From CBDDIP01 sp965279405 (GTDB lineage Bacteria > Actinomycetota > Acidimicrobiia > Acidimicrobiales > Ilumatobacteraceae): a DNA stretch of 64,000 nucleotides. Location: the NCBI GenBank assembly GCA_965279405.1, contig OZ257157.1, positions 992,001 through 1,056,000 of the forward strand, given 5' to 3'. The notes beneath the pieces are model-generated. The model was not told the origin of the DNA, searched no databases, and saw only the letters and a list, made by a program, of their open reading frames with translations. Below, piece after piece: positions 33,521 to 42,639 of this stretch (the stretch's first letter is position 1; every line of letters begins with the position of its first letter). Both the position numbers and the translations under genes were made by a program.

Positions 33521-34602
33521 CTCCTTCCCAGCTTCCTCTCACTCCGCGCCAGCGTGATGCGGGCGACGGCAAATGCCACCAACACGATGATGAGCAGCAG
33601 CAACGCCCCCGCCCACGCCCGATCGTTCTGGGTCTTGTCCGGCACGCGGATGAGGTCGTAGACGAACAGCGGCAAGCTCGACTGTGCGCCGCTGAACGGG
33701 TTCGTGTTGGTCGATGAACTGCCGAACGCAGTCAGGATGACCGGAGCGGTTTCACCGATCATCCGCGCGACGGCAAGCAGCGCAGCAGTGACGAGGCCGG
33801 CTCGTGCGGTCGGCAACACGACCTGCAGCACGACTCGCCACTGTGGCGCGCCGAGCGCGAGTGACGCCTCGCGCAACCCGTCGGGAACGGTCCGCAGCAC
33901 CTCCTCACTGGTGCGCGTGACGATCGGCAGGGCGAGGATGAACAACGCCACCGACGCCTTGATGCCGGCAAAGCCGGGCCAGATCGTGAACACGAGCAAA
34001 CCTGCCACGATCGACGGCAGCCCCGAGAGCGCGTCGACCACGAACCGGATCACCCCGGACATCCGGCCCCTGATCTCGTGGAGGTACACGGCAGTGAGCA
34101 CAGCGACGGGCACCACGCCGAAGGTCGCGATGCCCACCTGCTCGAGGGTCCCGATGATCGCGTGCTTCGCACCTCCACCTTCGTCGAGTGCGCCCACCGT
34201 CGAGAGATCGTTCGTGAGGAACGTGAGGTTCAACTTCGCGATGCCCTTCGAGGCCACGAAAGCGACCATCCACAGCAGCAGGCCGACGATTCCCACCCCG
34301 ATGGTCCACATCACGGTGGTGACGGCACGATCGAGTGCGATGTCCGGTGTCGCACGTGCACGGACGATGGAGAAGTGCACGATGACGAACACGACCAATG
34401 CGACGACGACGGTGTCCATGAGGCCGTCCCAATCGAGCAGCAGCCGAACGAGGACGGCGAGATGGACTGCGGACGCGAGCGCAATTGCGTACTCCGCCCA
34501 CTCGTCGCGGCCGAGTGTTCGCACGTTTCGCGGTTGTTGCGGAGCGTCCGGCGCGAGGTCCGGCGCCACCGTTCGCTCCTCGAACGTCTCGAGGAAGATC
34601 AT
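33517..34602 (-). CDS. pstA: Phosphate ABC transporter permease PstA
   Basis: 361 aa, about eight helices; ATG at 34602 overlaps the pstC stop (ATGA). The permease EAA loop is 'LRTVPDGLREASLALGAPQWRVVLQVVLPTARAG', and 'MIGETAPVILTAFG' is the PstA signature. The N-terminus carries an extra cytoplasmic segment and two helices more than the minimal family member. Forms the membrane channel with PstC. Confidence 0.95.
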   Translation of the reverse strand: MIFLETFEERTVAPDLAPDAPQQPRNVRTLGRDEWAEYAIALASAVHLAVLVRLLLDWDGLMDTVVVALVVFVIVHFSIVRARATPDIALDRAVTTVMWTIGVGIVGLLLWMVAFVASKGIAKLNLTFLTNDLSTVGALDEGGGAKHAIIGTLEQVGIATFGVVPVAVLTAVYLHEIRGRMSGVIRFVVDALSGLPSIVAGLLVFTIWPGFAGIKASVALFILALPIVTRTSEEVLRTVPDGLREASLALGAPQWRVVLQVVLPTARAGLVTAALLAVARMIGETAPVILTAFGSSSTNTNPFSGAQSSLPLFVYDLIRVPDKTQNDRAWAGALLLLIIVLVAFAVARITLARSERKLGRR

Positions 34603-35555
34603 CGTGCGCCGCTTCGGGCGACAGCTCGACGCGCCACCAGACTGACCGCGAATGTGAGGCAGAGCAACGCAAGACCTGCGCCAACCAACCCACTTCGCTC
34701 CAGCGGCGTCGCTTCGCCGAACCTCGTCGCAATCAAGCCCGCAACGCTGCCGGCGCCGGCCTGCAACACGTGGAAGTTGGCCTGGAACGTGAGCTGGATG
34801 AGCAGGGCGACGGCGATCGTCTCGCCGAGTGCGCGCCCGAAACCGAGCAACACTCCGCCGATGATCCCCGACCGGCCGAACGGCAGGATGACCGAGCGGA
34901 TCATGCCCCACCGCGTGCCCCCCAGCGCAAGAGCACCCTCGCACAAGTCGCGCGGCACTCGCGACATGACCTCCCGAGACACCGACGTCACGATGGGGAG
35001 CACCATGATGCCGACGACGACCCCAGCCACGAAGCTGGACTTCACGAGCAGCACAGACGGGTCCGTCACCTGGAACACCGGGATCGCGACGAGATGCACC
35101 GACAACCATCGGGCGATCGGCTGCAAGTGGTCCTGCAAGGCGAACAGGCCCCACATCCCGAAGATCAGGCTCGGCAGTGCGGCCAGCAGATCGATCGCGG
35201 TCGTCAGCGAGCGAGCGATGGACCTCGGTGCGTACTCGTTGATGAAGAGCGCCATCGAGATCGCCAACGGAACGGCAACCACCATGGCAATGGCGGCGAT
35301 GATCACCGTGCCGACGAGAACGCCTTGCACGCCGAACTTGCCGACGAAGCCGTTCCACACGTCGTCCCGGAAGAACGCGACGATGCCCGAGGAGTGGAAG
35401 GCGAGCCGCGACTCGCGGACCATGAAGACGATCGTGGCGGTGACGATCACCAGCGATGTGAAGGCTGCGCCGACGCACAACGCGCGGAAGACACGGTCGC
35501 CAGAGGTGGGCCGGTCCGACGGGACGATCGGGATCTGCGCGGGTGCCGTCGACAT
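34599..35555 (-). CDS. pstC: Phosphate ABC transporter permease PstC
   Basis: 318 aa, six helices. 'ALPSLIFGMWGLFAL', EAA loop 'MSRVPRDLCEGALALGGTRWGMIRSVILPFGRSG' and 'FGRALGETIAVALLI' are PstC marks. ATG at 35555 has GGGAG about 12 nt upstream. First gene of the operon pstC-pstA-pstB-pstS-pstS-like-sortase-like; in most bacteria pstS comes first, so the order is unusual. A PHO-box-like repeat lies 42 nt upstream. Confidence 0.95.
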   Translation of the reverse strand: MSTAPAQIPIVPSDRPTSGDRVFRALCVGAAFTSLVIVTATIVFMVRESRLAFHSSGIVAFFRDDVWNGFVGKFGVQGVLVGTVIIAAIAMVVAVPLAISMALFINEYAPRSIARSLTTAIDLLAALPSLIFGMWGLFALQDHLQPIARWLSVHLVAIPVFQVTDPSVLLVKSSFVAGVVVGIMVLPIVTSVSREVMSRVPRDLCEGALALGGTRWGMIRSVILPFGRSGIIGGVLLGFGRALGETIAVALLIQLTFQANFHVLQAGAGSVAGLIATRFGEATPLERSGLVGAGLALLCLTFAVSLVARRAVARSGAR

Positions 35556-35596
35556 GCCGCGGCATTCTCCCGAGGTGGCACGAACGTCATCTGTCG

Positions 35597-35618
35597 TCGA
35601 GGTTGACGGAAGATGAAC
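35597..35618 (-). promoter_or_regulatory. PHO-box-like repeat upstream of pstC
   Basis: On the minus strand GTTCATCTTCC is followed directly by GTCAACCTCGA, an 11-nt tandem resembling actinobacterial PhoP boxes. It sits just upstream of the pst operon and also in the start region of the divergent exosortase gene, so both could respond to phosphate. Confidence 0.5.
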
Positions 35619-35689
35619 AGTCCGGGATGGCTGCTGAACAGGCACGACGCCGGCTGGCGACCGCGCTGCGTGGTCCGTACGGTGATCGC

Positions 35690-37417
35690 ATGGCCATCGC
35701 ACTCCCGCAGGAGGCAACCGCTGCGGCACGTGGCACGCGGATCGAGTGGCGGCCCCTGGTCCGGCCTGGGTTCGTGCTCGCTCTGACGCTGTTCGCCTAC
35801 CGCACGTCGCTCAGCTCGCTGTTCGACCTGATGCGGCTCGACACGCCGGTGGCCCACCTCGCGCTGGTTCCGTTCATCGCCGGCGGCATCGCGTTCGCCT
35901 CACGGCGCAACGACGCCGGGCCGCCCATCCACGACCGTCAGCTGGACTGGATCGTCGGGCTCGTGCTGTGCGTCGCTGCGCTGGCCGCGAACGTCGTGCT
36001 GCCGGTGCGGCTCTCCACGGAGTTCTGGGAGTACCGCGTCGACCTGCTGACGATGCCGTTCTTCGTCGCCGGCGCGGTCGCCCTCGTGTTCGGAGTGCGG
36101 TCGCTGTGGAAGTACCGACTCGCTGTCCTCTTCCTCTTCCTCGCCTGGCCGTATCCGTACGTGCAGGTGCTGAACCGATACCTCGGTGACTTCACCAACG
36201 TCACCATCAGCGTGCTCAACTCGGTGCTGCGGCACATCACGTTGGCCACCCGGGTCACGCCCGACTCGTCGGTCTTCGAAGTGATCCACCACGGCGCGCC
36301 GATCCAGATGAGCGTCGCCTCGGCGTGCTCGGGCGCCAACGGGCTCGTCGGCTTCCTCCTCGTCGCCGGCGCCTTCGTGCTCGTCGTCGACGGCAACCGG
36401 TGGAGGAAGCTGGCGTGGCTGCTCACCGGCGCCGCACTCGTGTGGGCGTTGAACATCGTTCGCATCCTGGTGATCTTCTGGGCGGCACGACGATGGGGCG
36501 AAGGCGTTGCCATCGATGGCTTCCACCCGTACACCGGATTGGTCGTGTTCAACGTCGGCGTGCTGCTGATGGTCGTTGCCATGCGCTTGTTCGGGTTGAA
36601 GTTCCGCTCACCCGTGCGGCGCAAGGCTGCCGATCCTGCCGGCCTGCCGAGTCGTCCGGCACCGAACCGCGGCGGCGCCGGCTCGGGGCCGAAGGCGCTG
36701 ACGGCGCTGGCGATCACGGGGATGATGGCGGTCGGCGTCGGTGCCTTCAATGGCGACCTGAGCAAGTACGACCGCATCGCCGACAGCCTCGGCTCGCCAC
36801 GGCTGACGAGCTTTGCCGAGAGCCGCGAGACACCTCCCGGCTGGTTGCTCAACGACACAGCGCAGTACGACTGGTCTCGGCGCTACTTCGGCAGCGACTC
36901 AGTGTGGAAGCGCTACACGTACAGCTACTCGGCACCCGCCGACGGCGAATCGGCGTTGCAGGCCAACGTCGGCATCACCGCCGACGTCATCGAGACCAGC
37001 GACCGCGCCGCGCTCAACGCCTACGGCGTGGAGAGCTGTTACACGTTCCACGGCTACGAGGTGCACGGGCGCCAGAGCGTCGACCTCGGCTCGGGCATCG
37101 TCGGCGGACTGCTGACGTGGACGTCCGACGACACCAACCTGACGTGGACGACGCTCTACTGGCACTGGCCGATCAAGACCGCGACCGGCACGCGCTACGA
37201 GCGGGTGACGTTGGTGCTCAACGACCAGACGACGAACAAGTTCACCTCGCCACCGATCACCACCGACGCGGCCCGCCAACTCCAGCTCGACATCAACGAC
37301 GTGCTGCGCGGCGTGGGCAGCGCCGAGGACCGCGAGCGCTTGGTGGAGACGCGACAGTTCATGATCGGCTTCGCCCGCCAGCTGATCACGATGCGAGCGC
37401 CCGCACCGACTGGGTAG
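35690..37417 (+). CDS. Exosortase fused to C-terminal EpsI-like domain
   Basis: 575 aa from ATG 35690 (ATG 35627 is also in frame; no ribosome-binding site decides). About eight helices in the first 310 residues. Exosortase active-site motifs are all present: Cys213 in 'VASACSGANGL', Arg258 in 'ALNIVRILVIF' and His279 in 'IDGFHPYTGLVVF'. After a linker (~315-345) and one more helix comes a soluble domain with 'GVESCYTFHGYEV' (~450), comparable to the EpsI (DUF3485) family usually encoded next to exosortases. Exosortases are thought to cut PEP-CTERM-type tails at the outer face of the membrane. Candidate substrates here are the three PDIPExP proteins. Exosortases are best known from Gram-negative bacteria, and the fusion is notable. 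Confidence 0.9.
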   Translation: MAIALPQEATAAARGTRIEWRPLVRPGFVLALTLFAYRTSLSSLFDLMRLDTPVAHLALVPFIAGGIAFASRRNDAGPPIHDRQLDWIVGLVLCVAALAANVVLPVRLSTEFWEYRVDLLTMPFFVAGAVALVFGVRSLWKYRLAVLFLFLAWPYPYVQVLNRYLGDFTNVTISVLNSVLRHITLATRVTPDSSVFEVIHHGAPIQMSVASACSGANGLVGFLLVAGAFVLVVDGNRWRKLAWLLTGAALVWALNIVRILVIFWAARRWGEGVAIDGFHPYTGLVVFNVGVLLMVVAMRLFGLKFRSPVRRKAADPAGLPSRPAPNRGGAGSGPKALTALAITGMMAVGVGAFNGDLSKYDRIADSLGSPRLTSFAESRETPPGWLLNDTAQYDWSRRYFGSDSVWKRYTYSYSAPADGESALQANVGITADVIETSDRAALNAYGVESCYTFHGYEVHGRQSVDLGSGIVGGLLTWTSDDTNLTWTTLYWHWPIKTATGTRYERVTLVLNDQTTNKFTSPPITTDAARQLQLDINDVLRGVGSAEDRERLVETRQFMIGFARQLITMRAPAPTG

Positions 37418-37436
37418 CATCGCCGCCGAACGTGAA

Positions 37437-37456
37437 ATGGGTCCCGTGAGGCCCAT
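37437..37456 (+). promoter_or_regulatory. PyrR-binding RNA loop in pyr leader
   Basis: Stem ATGGG/CCCAT encloses the loop TCCCGTGAGG, which matches the PyrR binding-loop consensus TCCnGnGAGG. It ends 19 nt before the pyrR start, close to the ribosome-binding site, so PyrR could repress translation when UMP is high, as shown for mycobacteria. No terminator hairpin is seen after it. Confidence 0.75.
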
Positions 37457-37475
37457 ACGTGGAAAGCAGGGTGGC

Positions 37476-38000
37476 ATGTCGAGACAGGTCTTGAGCGCGG
37501 ACGACGTCCGTCGAGCGCTCACCCGCATCGCCCACGAGGTCGACGAGCGCAACCACGGCGTCGACGAGGTGGTGGTCATCGGGCTCCAGCGAGGTGGCGT
37601 GTGGATCGCCGAGCTGCTCGGTGAACTGCTCACCGGACTGCACCCCGACGGCGGCACCGTGCCGGTCGGCGCGCTGGACGTCAGCTTCCACCGCGACGAC
37701 GTCGGCCTTCGGCCGATCGTGCCGGGCCGCGTCACCGACATCCCGGTGTCGCTGGACGGGCGCACCGTCGTGCTCGTCGACGACGTGCTCTACACCGGCC
37801 GCACCGTGCGCGCCGCTCTCGAGGCGCTCAACGAGTACGGGCGCCCGCGCGCCGTGCAGCTGGCGGTGATCGTCGATCGCGGCCATCGCGAGCTGCCGAT
37901 CCGCCCGGACTACGTCGGCAAGAACCTGCCGACGAGCAGCGACGAGAACGTGGCCGTCACTGCGGACGGCGTGGTCATCTCCGACGGTGTGATCTCGTGA
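37476..38000 (+). CDS. pyrR: Bifunctional pyr operon regulator / uracil phosphoribosyltransferase
   Basis: 174 aa, usual PyrR length. 'ADDVRRALTRIAHEVDERN', 'VVVIGLQRGGVWIAELL' and the PRPP-binding motif 'TVVLVDDVLYTGRTVRAAL', then 'VIVDRGHRELPIRPDYVGKNLPTS'. It senses UMP/PRPP and binds pyr mRNA; many family members also make UMP from uracil. ATG at 37476 follows GGGTGG. The stop overlaps the pyrB GTG. Confidence 0.97.
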   Translation: MSRQVLSADDVRRALTRIAHEVDERNHGVDEVVVIGLQRGGVWIAELLGELLTGLHPDGGTVPVGALDVSFHRDDVGLRPIVPGRVTDIPVSLDGRTVVLVDDVLYTGRTVRAALEALNEYGRPRAVQLAVIVDRGHRELPIRPDYVGKNLPTSSDENVAVTADGVVISDGVIS

Positions 38001-38950
38001 AGCACCTCCTCTCGATCGACGACCTCGACGCAGACGCGATCCACCACCTCCTCGAGCTGACGGATCACATGGTGGAGATCGGGCAGCGGCCGATGCCGAA
38101 GGTGCCGGCGCTGCGCGGCCGCCACGTCGTCAGCCTGTTCTTCGAGGACTCGACTCGAACGCGCACGAGCTTCGACACCGCGGCGAAGCGTCTGTCCGCC
38201 GACACCACCAACTTCTCCGTCTCGTCGAGCAGCGTCAACAAGGGCGAGAGCCTGCGCGACACGATCGAGACGATCAGCGCGATGGGCGTCGACGCGTTCA
38301 TCGTCCGTCACAAGAGCAGCGGCGCGCCGATGCAGATCACCAAGTGGACGACGGCGAGCATCGTCAACGCCGGCGACGGTTGGCACCAGCACCCGACGCA
38401 GGCGCTGCTCGACTGCTACACGATCCGCACCAGCCTCAACCGGCGCGACGGCTTCGACGGGATGCGCATCGCCATCGTCGGCGACATCAAGCACAGCCGA
38501 GTCGCACGCAGCGATGTCGCCGCGTTCACCGCTCTCGGCGCGCATGTCACGCTCGTCGCGCCGCCCACGTTGCTGCCGCCCGGTGCTGCCGAGTGGCCGG
38601 TGGAGATCAGCCACCGCCTCGACGACGTGATCGGCGAGCTCGACGTGCTCTACCTGTTGCGCGTGCAGCGCGAGCGCATGGACGACGGCTTGCTGCCCTC
38701 GCTGCGCGAGTACTCGACGGCCTACGGGCTCACGGCCGCGCGGGCGGCGCGGTTGCCGTCGCACGCGCTGGTGATGCATCCCGGCCCGATGAACCGCGGC
38801 GTGGAGATGGTCGTCGACCCCGGCGAGCTGCCGGGCTCGGTGATCCTCAACCAGGTGGCCAACGGGGTGGCCGTGCGCATGGCGGTGCTGTTCGAGCTCC
38901 TGGGCTCGGGCGCGGACTTGCAGAATTCGACGATGAAAGCGGGTGCATGA
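37997..38950 (+). CDS. pyrB: Aspartate carbamoyltransferase catalytic subunit
   Basis: 317 aa, GTG at 37997 (GTGA overlap with pyrR). Joins carbamoyl phosphate and aspartate, the first committed step of UMP synthesis. 'FFEDSTRTRTSFDTAAKRL' is the carbamoyl-phosphate motif; 'HPTQALLDCYTI' and 'YLLRVQRERM' follow. No pyrI regulatory chain is nearby, as usual for the PyrR-controlled type. Confidence 0.97.
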   Translation: MKHLLSIDDLDADAIHHLLELTDHMVEIGQRPMPKVPALRGRHVVSLFFEDSTRTRTSFDTAAKRLSADTTNFSVSSSSVNKGESLRDTIETISAMGVDAFIVRHKSSGAPMQITKWTTASIVNAGDGWHQHPTQALLDCYTIRTSLNRRDGFDGMRIAIVGDIKHSRVARSDVAAFTALGAHVTLVAPPTLLPPGAAEWPVEISHRLDDVIGELDVLYLLRVQRERMDDGLLPSLREYSTAYGLTAARAARLPSHALVMHPGPMNRGVEMVVDPGELPGSVILNQVANGVAVRMAVLFELLGSGADLQNSTMKAGA

Positions 38951-40230
38951 TGTCGGACCGTCTGGTGATCCGTGGCGGCAGCGTCGTCGACCAGAGCGGC
39001 GAACGCTCGGCCGACGTCGTCATCGAAGGCGGCGTGATCGTCGAGGTCGGTGCGGGCTTGACGGGTGATCGCACGCTGGACGCGTCGGGGTGCGTCGTCG
39101 CGCCTGGCTTCGTCGATCTGCACGTGCACCTGCGCGAACCGGGCAAAGAGGAGGCGGAGACGATCGAGACGGGTTCGCGCGCCGCGGCGCTCGGCGGCTT
39201 CACCGCGGTCATCGCCATGCCGAACACCGACCCAGCGCAGGACACGCTCAGCGTCATCGAGTTCGTCCGCGCGCAAGGTCGCCGCGCCGGGTTGTGCGAC
39301 GTCGAGCCCGCGGGATGCATCACCGTCGGACGCGAGGGCCACGCGCTGGCGCCGCTCGGCGAGCTCGCCGCTGCGGGCGTGCACCTGTTCACCGACGACG
39401 GCAACGGCGTGCAGGACCCGCTGCTGATGCGCCGGGCGCTCGAGTACGCGGGCGCGCTCGGCATCACGTTGGCGCAGCACTGCGAGGTGGCCTCGCTGAC
39501 GAAGGGCGCGGTGATGCACGAGGGGTCGTGCTGCAGCCGGCTCGGCCTGCCCGGGTGGCCGGCGCTGGCCGAGGAGCTGATGGTCCACCGCGACATCGAG
39601 CTGTCGCGGTTGACCGGCTCGCCGATCCACCTGCTGCACCTCTCCACGGCGCGCAGCGTCGACCTCGTGCGCGCGGCGAAGGCCGACGGCCTGCGCGTCA
39701 CCGCCGAGGCGGCGCCGCACCACTTCACGCTGACCGACGAGCTGCTGTCCGGGTTCGATCCGGTGTTCAAGGTCAACCCGCCGCTGCGCACCGCCGACGA
39801 CATCGCCGCGATCCGCGCCGGTCTCGCCGACGGCACCATCGACGCCATCGCCACCGACCACGCGCCGCACGCGCCGGAGACGAAGGAGGCGCCGCTCGAC
39901 CAGGCGCCGCCGGGCATGCTCGGGCTGGAGACTTCGCTCGCGCTGTCGCTGACTCACCTCGACATGGCGCTCATCGACATCGTCGCTGCACTGAGCTGGA
40001 AGCCGGCGGCCATCGCCGGGCTCGGTTCGCGCCACGGTCGGCCGATCGCTCCCGGCGAGCCGGCCAACATCACCGTGTTCGACCCGGCGGAGCGCTGGAC
40101 CGTCGTGCCCGCCAAGCTCGCCAGCAAGAGCCGCAACACACCCTACGCCGGCCGCGAGCTGCGCGGCAAGGTCCGCCACACCCTCCTCGCCGGCGCCCCC
40201 ACCGTCATCGACGGAGCCGCCACGAGGTAG
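38947..40230 (+). CDS. pyrC: Dihydroorotase
   Basis: 427 aa. Class I dihydroorotase: metal motif 'GFVDLHVHLREPG' (~residue 62), 'TAVIAMPNTDPAQD', 'HHFTLTDELL', 'ATDHAPHAPETKEAPLDQAPPGMLGLETSLAL'. Cyclises carbamoyl-aspartate to dihydroorotate. ATG at 38947 (doubled, ATGATG) overlaps the pyrB stop. Ends the pyrRBC run; carA/carB are not in the window. Confidence 0.97.
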   Translation: MMSDRLVIRGGSVVDQSGERSADVVIEGGVIVEVGAGLTGDRTLDASGCVVAPGFVDLHVHLREPGKEEAETIETGSRAAALGGFTAVIAMPNTDPAQDTLSVIEFVRAQGRRAGLCDVEPAGCITVGREGHALAPLGELAAAGVHLFTDDGNGVQDPLLMRRALEYAGALGITLAQHCEVASLTKGAVMHEGSCCSRLGLPGWPALAEELMVHRDIELSRLTGSPIHLLHLSTARSVDLVRAAKADGLRVTAEAAPHHFTLTDELLSGFDPVFKVNPPLRTADDIAAIRAGLADGTIDAIATDHAPHAPETKEAPLDQAPPGMLGLETSLALSLTHLDMALIDIVAALSWKPAAIAGLGSRHGRPIAPGEPANITVFDPAERWTVVPAKLASKSRNTPYAGRELRGKVRHTLLAGAPTVIDGAATR

Positions 40231-40252
40231 TTGCTCGGACGCGAGCCGGACG

Positions 40253-40318
40253 CGGCCAGCTTCTCGTTGCGTGCAGCGACACCATCTGTCGCCCGATGCA
40301 ACGAGAACGAAGCGGCCG
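40253..40318. terminator. Long hairpin between convergent pyrC and phoX
   Basis: CGGCC at the left and GGCCG at the right close a stem that continues with TTCTCGTTGC pairing GCAACGAGAA and an inner GCGACA/TGTCGC. Total length 66 nt, with small bulges. It lies 23 nt after pyrC and before the phoX stop, so it can end transcription from both sides. Confidence 0.75.
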
Positions 40319-40396
40319 AACTCCAGCCGACAGCATGGGCGCGGAATCCGGCCACCGACTGGTCGTCGATCCCGCGCCCAAGCCACCGACTTCGAG

Positions 40397-42556
40397 TCAG
40401 GCGGGCGCGCTGTTGTTCATGCGGTGCTGGCGCCAGAGGACGAGACCACCGAGAGCGGCAGCGGAGCCGATGGCGACGACCGGCAGCGGGAACTCGGGGA
40501 TGTCCGGCGGCAAAGAGACGCCGTAGCCGACCTCGGTGTTGTCGAGCCGGCGGATGGCGATCGCCGCGGCACGCGGAACACCGGGCGTCTTGCCGGGGAT
40601 GGCCGGCGTGGTGTTCCACGCACTCCCCGGCGTGGCGAAGTTGCCAACGCTCGCGGTCGGAGCGGCCGTTGCGCTGGTCCACGTGAACATGTCGACGCCG
40701 GGGTGCTGGATCGCCAAGAACAGCGTTCGGTCATCGGGCGTGAAGAACGGCCCGGTCGCCTCGCATCCCCGAACGGTGCACGCGAGCGCCTTGCCGTGCC
40801 CGCGCTCCGCTCCATCGGTCGGAAAGCCCCAGACGCCGTCGTTCAGCGGCTTCAGTCCAGTCTGCAGTGCTGACGGCTGCCCGTCCGAGGACAGGTACAT
40901 GTTGCCCTTGCTGTCGAACGAGACGTTGTCGACCCGAGCGATCGGGCTGACCTTCGTCTCGTCGTAGCCGGCCCACCAGCTGCTGTTGTCGGCCGTGGCG
41001 GAGGCGAGCGCGGGCAGCGGGCTGCTGTTGGTGGCCACCGAGCCGGTGGCGTTCGGGTAACCGCACAGGAGGAACATCTCCCACGTGAACGTCAGCGCGG
41101 CGTTGTCGCCACCGGCCTCCGTGATCTCGATGACGTGACCGAGCCCCTGGTTCGAGATCGAGCTGCCACCGGTGCGCGGGTTGGCGGCGTTGACCTCGGC
41201 GCCCGAGTTGCCGGTCATCACCGCGTAGACCTTCTTGGTCACGGGGTTGACCTCGACGTCCTCGGGACGCGCCATCTTGGTTGCGCCGAGCAGCGTTGCG
41301 GCGCGGCGGGTGCGCAGCAGCACATCGGCCTGCCCGTCGAACGTCGGTGCCACGAGCGGGCCGGTGCCGAACGTGATCGGCATCCAGGTGCCGCTGCCGT
41401 CGGCGTTGAACTTGGCGACGTACAGCGTGCCGTCATCGAGGAGGCCCTCGTTGGCCGCACGGTTGCTCGTGTTCACCACGCCGTTGGTGACGAACTTGTA
41501 GATGTAGTTGTTGACCTGATCGTCACCGCTGTAGCTGACGAACTTGCCGGAGGGCGCAACCGTGCCGGCCGCGGCTTCGTGCTTGAAGCGACCCATCGCC
41601 GTGCGCTTCTTCGGAACGTACGTGGGGTCGTAGGGATCGATCTCGACGATCCATCCGAAACGCAGCTGCTCGTTCGGCTCGGCAGCGAGGTCGAAGCGCG
41701 GGTGCACCGTCTCCCACTTGCGCGCGCTGGCCGTGGCGAACGACCCGTAGCTCTCCGCGATCACCGTCTTCGAGTAGCCGGCGGGCATGTTGCCGTAGTT
41801 GCCGAAGTACTGGTCGAAGTTCTCCTCGCAGGTCATGATCGTGCCCCACGGGGTGTTGCCGCCGCCGCAGTTGTTGAGCATGCCCAACACGGTCGTGCCG
41901 GCGGGGTCGGCGTTGGTCTTCACGCGGGCATCGCCGGCGACGGGGCCGGTCAGCGTCATCGGCGTCTTGGCCGTGATGCGGCGGTTGTACGAGCTGGTCG
42001 GGTCGTAGCTCCAGGAGCCGTTGGTCGCTCGGAGCACGCGGACCACCGTGCCACCGTGTGCAGCCATCTCGGTGTTCACCTGCGACGCAGTCGACGTGTA
42101 GTTCTCGAACATCATCGTCGAGTCGGTGTACTCGTGGTTGACCCACAGCAGGCCCTCCGCCGAGTTCGTCGAGCCGTAGGGCAGCGGGCGGAAGTCGAGG
42201 TAGTCGTGATTGAAGCCGCACTGCTGTGCTTGTGCTGCTTCGCTCTGGTTGAGGATGTCGAACGCCGGCGCCCCGGGCACCACCGGGTCGCCCCACGAGA
42301 TGAGGACGTCGTACGTGAACCCGGCGGGCAGGGTGATCGCATCTGCATCGCTGAGCGTGACCGCGTCGTAGGTCAGCTCACCGAGGGCGTACGGGCCGGC
42401 CGCTGCGGCAGGCTCGGCGATCGTGGCGGCGATGGCCGCGCCGGTCGCGCCGGCGATCGCTGCCTTGAGCGCTCCTCGACGGCCGAAGCGCGCTTCGAGC
42501 ACGTGCTCGAAGCTGGTCTCGTCGATCGGCTGTGTTGACTCGGCAATCTGCTCCAC
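40397..42556 (-). CDS. phoX: PhoX-type alkaline phosphatase (DUF839), Tat-exported, with PDIPExP sorting tail
   Basis: 719 aa from GTG at 42556, which has GGAGGA 5 nt upstream. The N-terminus holds the twin-Arg signal 'RFGRRGALKAAIAGATGAA' (cofactor-bearing Tat export). The DUF839 body has 'WVNHEY', 'NNCGGGNTPWGTIMTCEENFDQYF' and 'MARPEDVEVNP', matching PhoX, which uses Ca/Fe to release phosphate from organic esters outside the cell. The last 38 residues (nt 40400-40513) are 'LPPDIPEFP', a helix and 'WRQHR...', the same tail as two other proteins here, so exosortase processing is likely. A PHO-box-like repeat lies 84 nt upstream. Confidence 0.9.
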   Translation of the reverse strand: MEQIAESTQPIDETSFEHVLEARFGRRGALKAAIAGATGAAIAATIAEPAAAAGPYALGELTYDAVTLSDADAITLPAGFTYDVLISWGDPVVPGAPAFDILNQSEAAQAQQCGFNHDYLDFRPLPYGSTNSAEGLLWVNHEYTDSTMMFENYTSTASQVNTEMAAHGGTVVRVLRATNGSWSYDPTSSYNRRITAKTPMTLTGPVAGDARVKTNADPAGTTVLGMLNNCGGGNTPWGTIMTCEENFDQYFGNYGNMPAGYSKTVIAESYGSFATASARKWETVHPRFDLAAEPNEQLRFGWIVEIDPYDPTYVPKKRTAMGRFKHEAAAGTVAPSGKFVSYSGDDQVNNYIYKFVTNGVVNTSNRAANEGLLDDGTLYVAKFNADGSGTWMPITFGTGPLVAPTFDGQADVLLRTRRAATLLGATKMARPEDVEVNPVTKKVYAVMTGNSGAEVNAANPRTGGSSISNQGLGHVIEITEAGGDNAALTFTWEMFLLCGYPNATGSVATNSSPLPALASATADNSSWWAGYDETKVSPIARVDNVSFDSKGNMYLSSDGQPSALQTGLKPLNDGVWGFPTDGAERGHGKALACTVRGCEATGPFFTPDDRTLFLAIQHPGVDMFTWTSATAAPTASVGNFATPGSAWNTTPAIPGKTPGVPRAAAIAIRRLDNTEVGYGVSLPPDIPEFPLPVVAIGSAAALGGLVLWRQHRMNNSAPA

Positions 42557-42639
42557 GTTGTTCCTCCACGTTGGTTCCACGGTTCGTACCGACGGAGCAT
42601 GAAGGGCCAAGACGTCGCCGAGGCGAACGACGAACGGCA

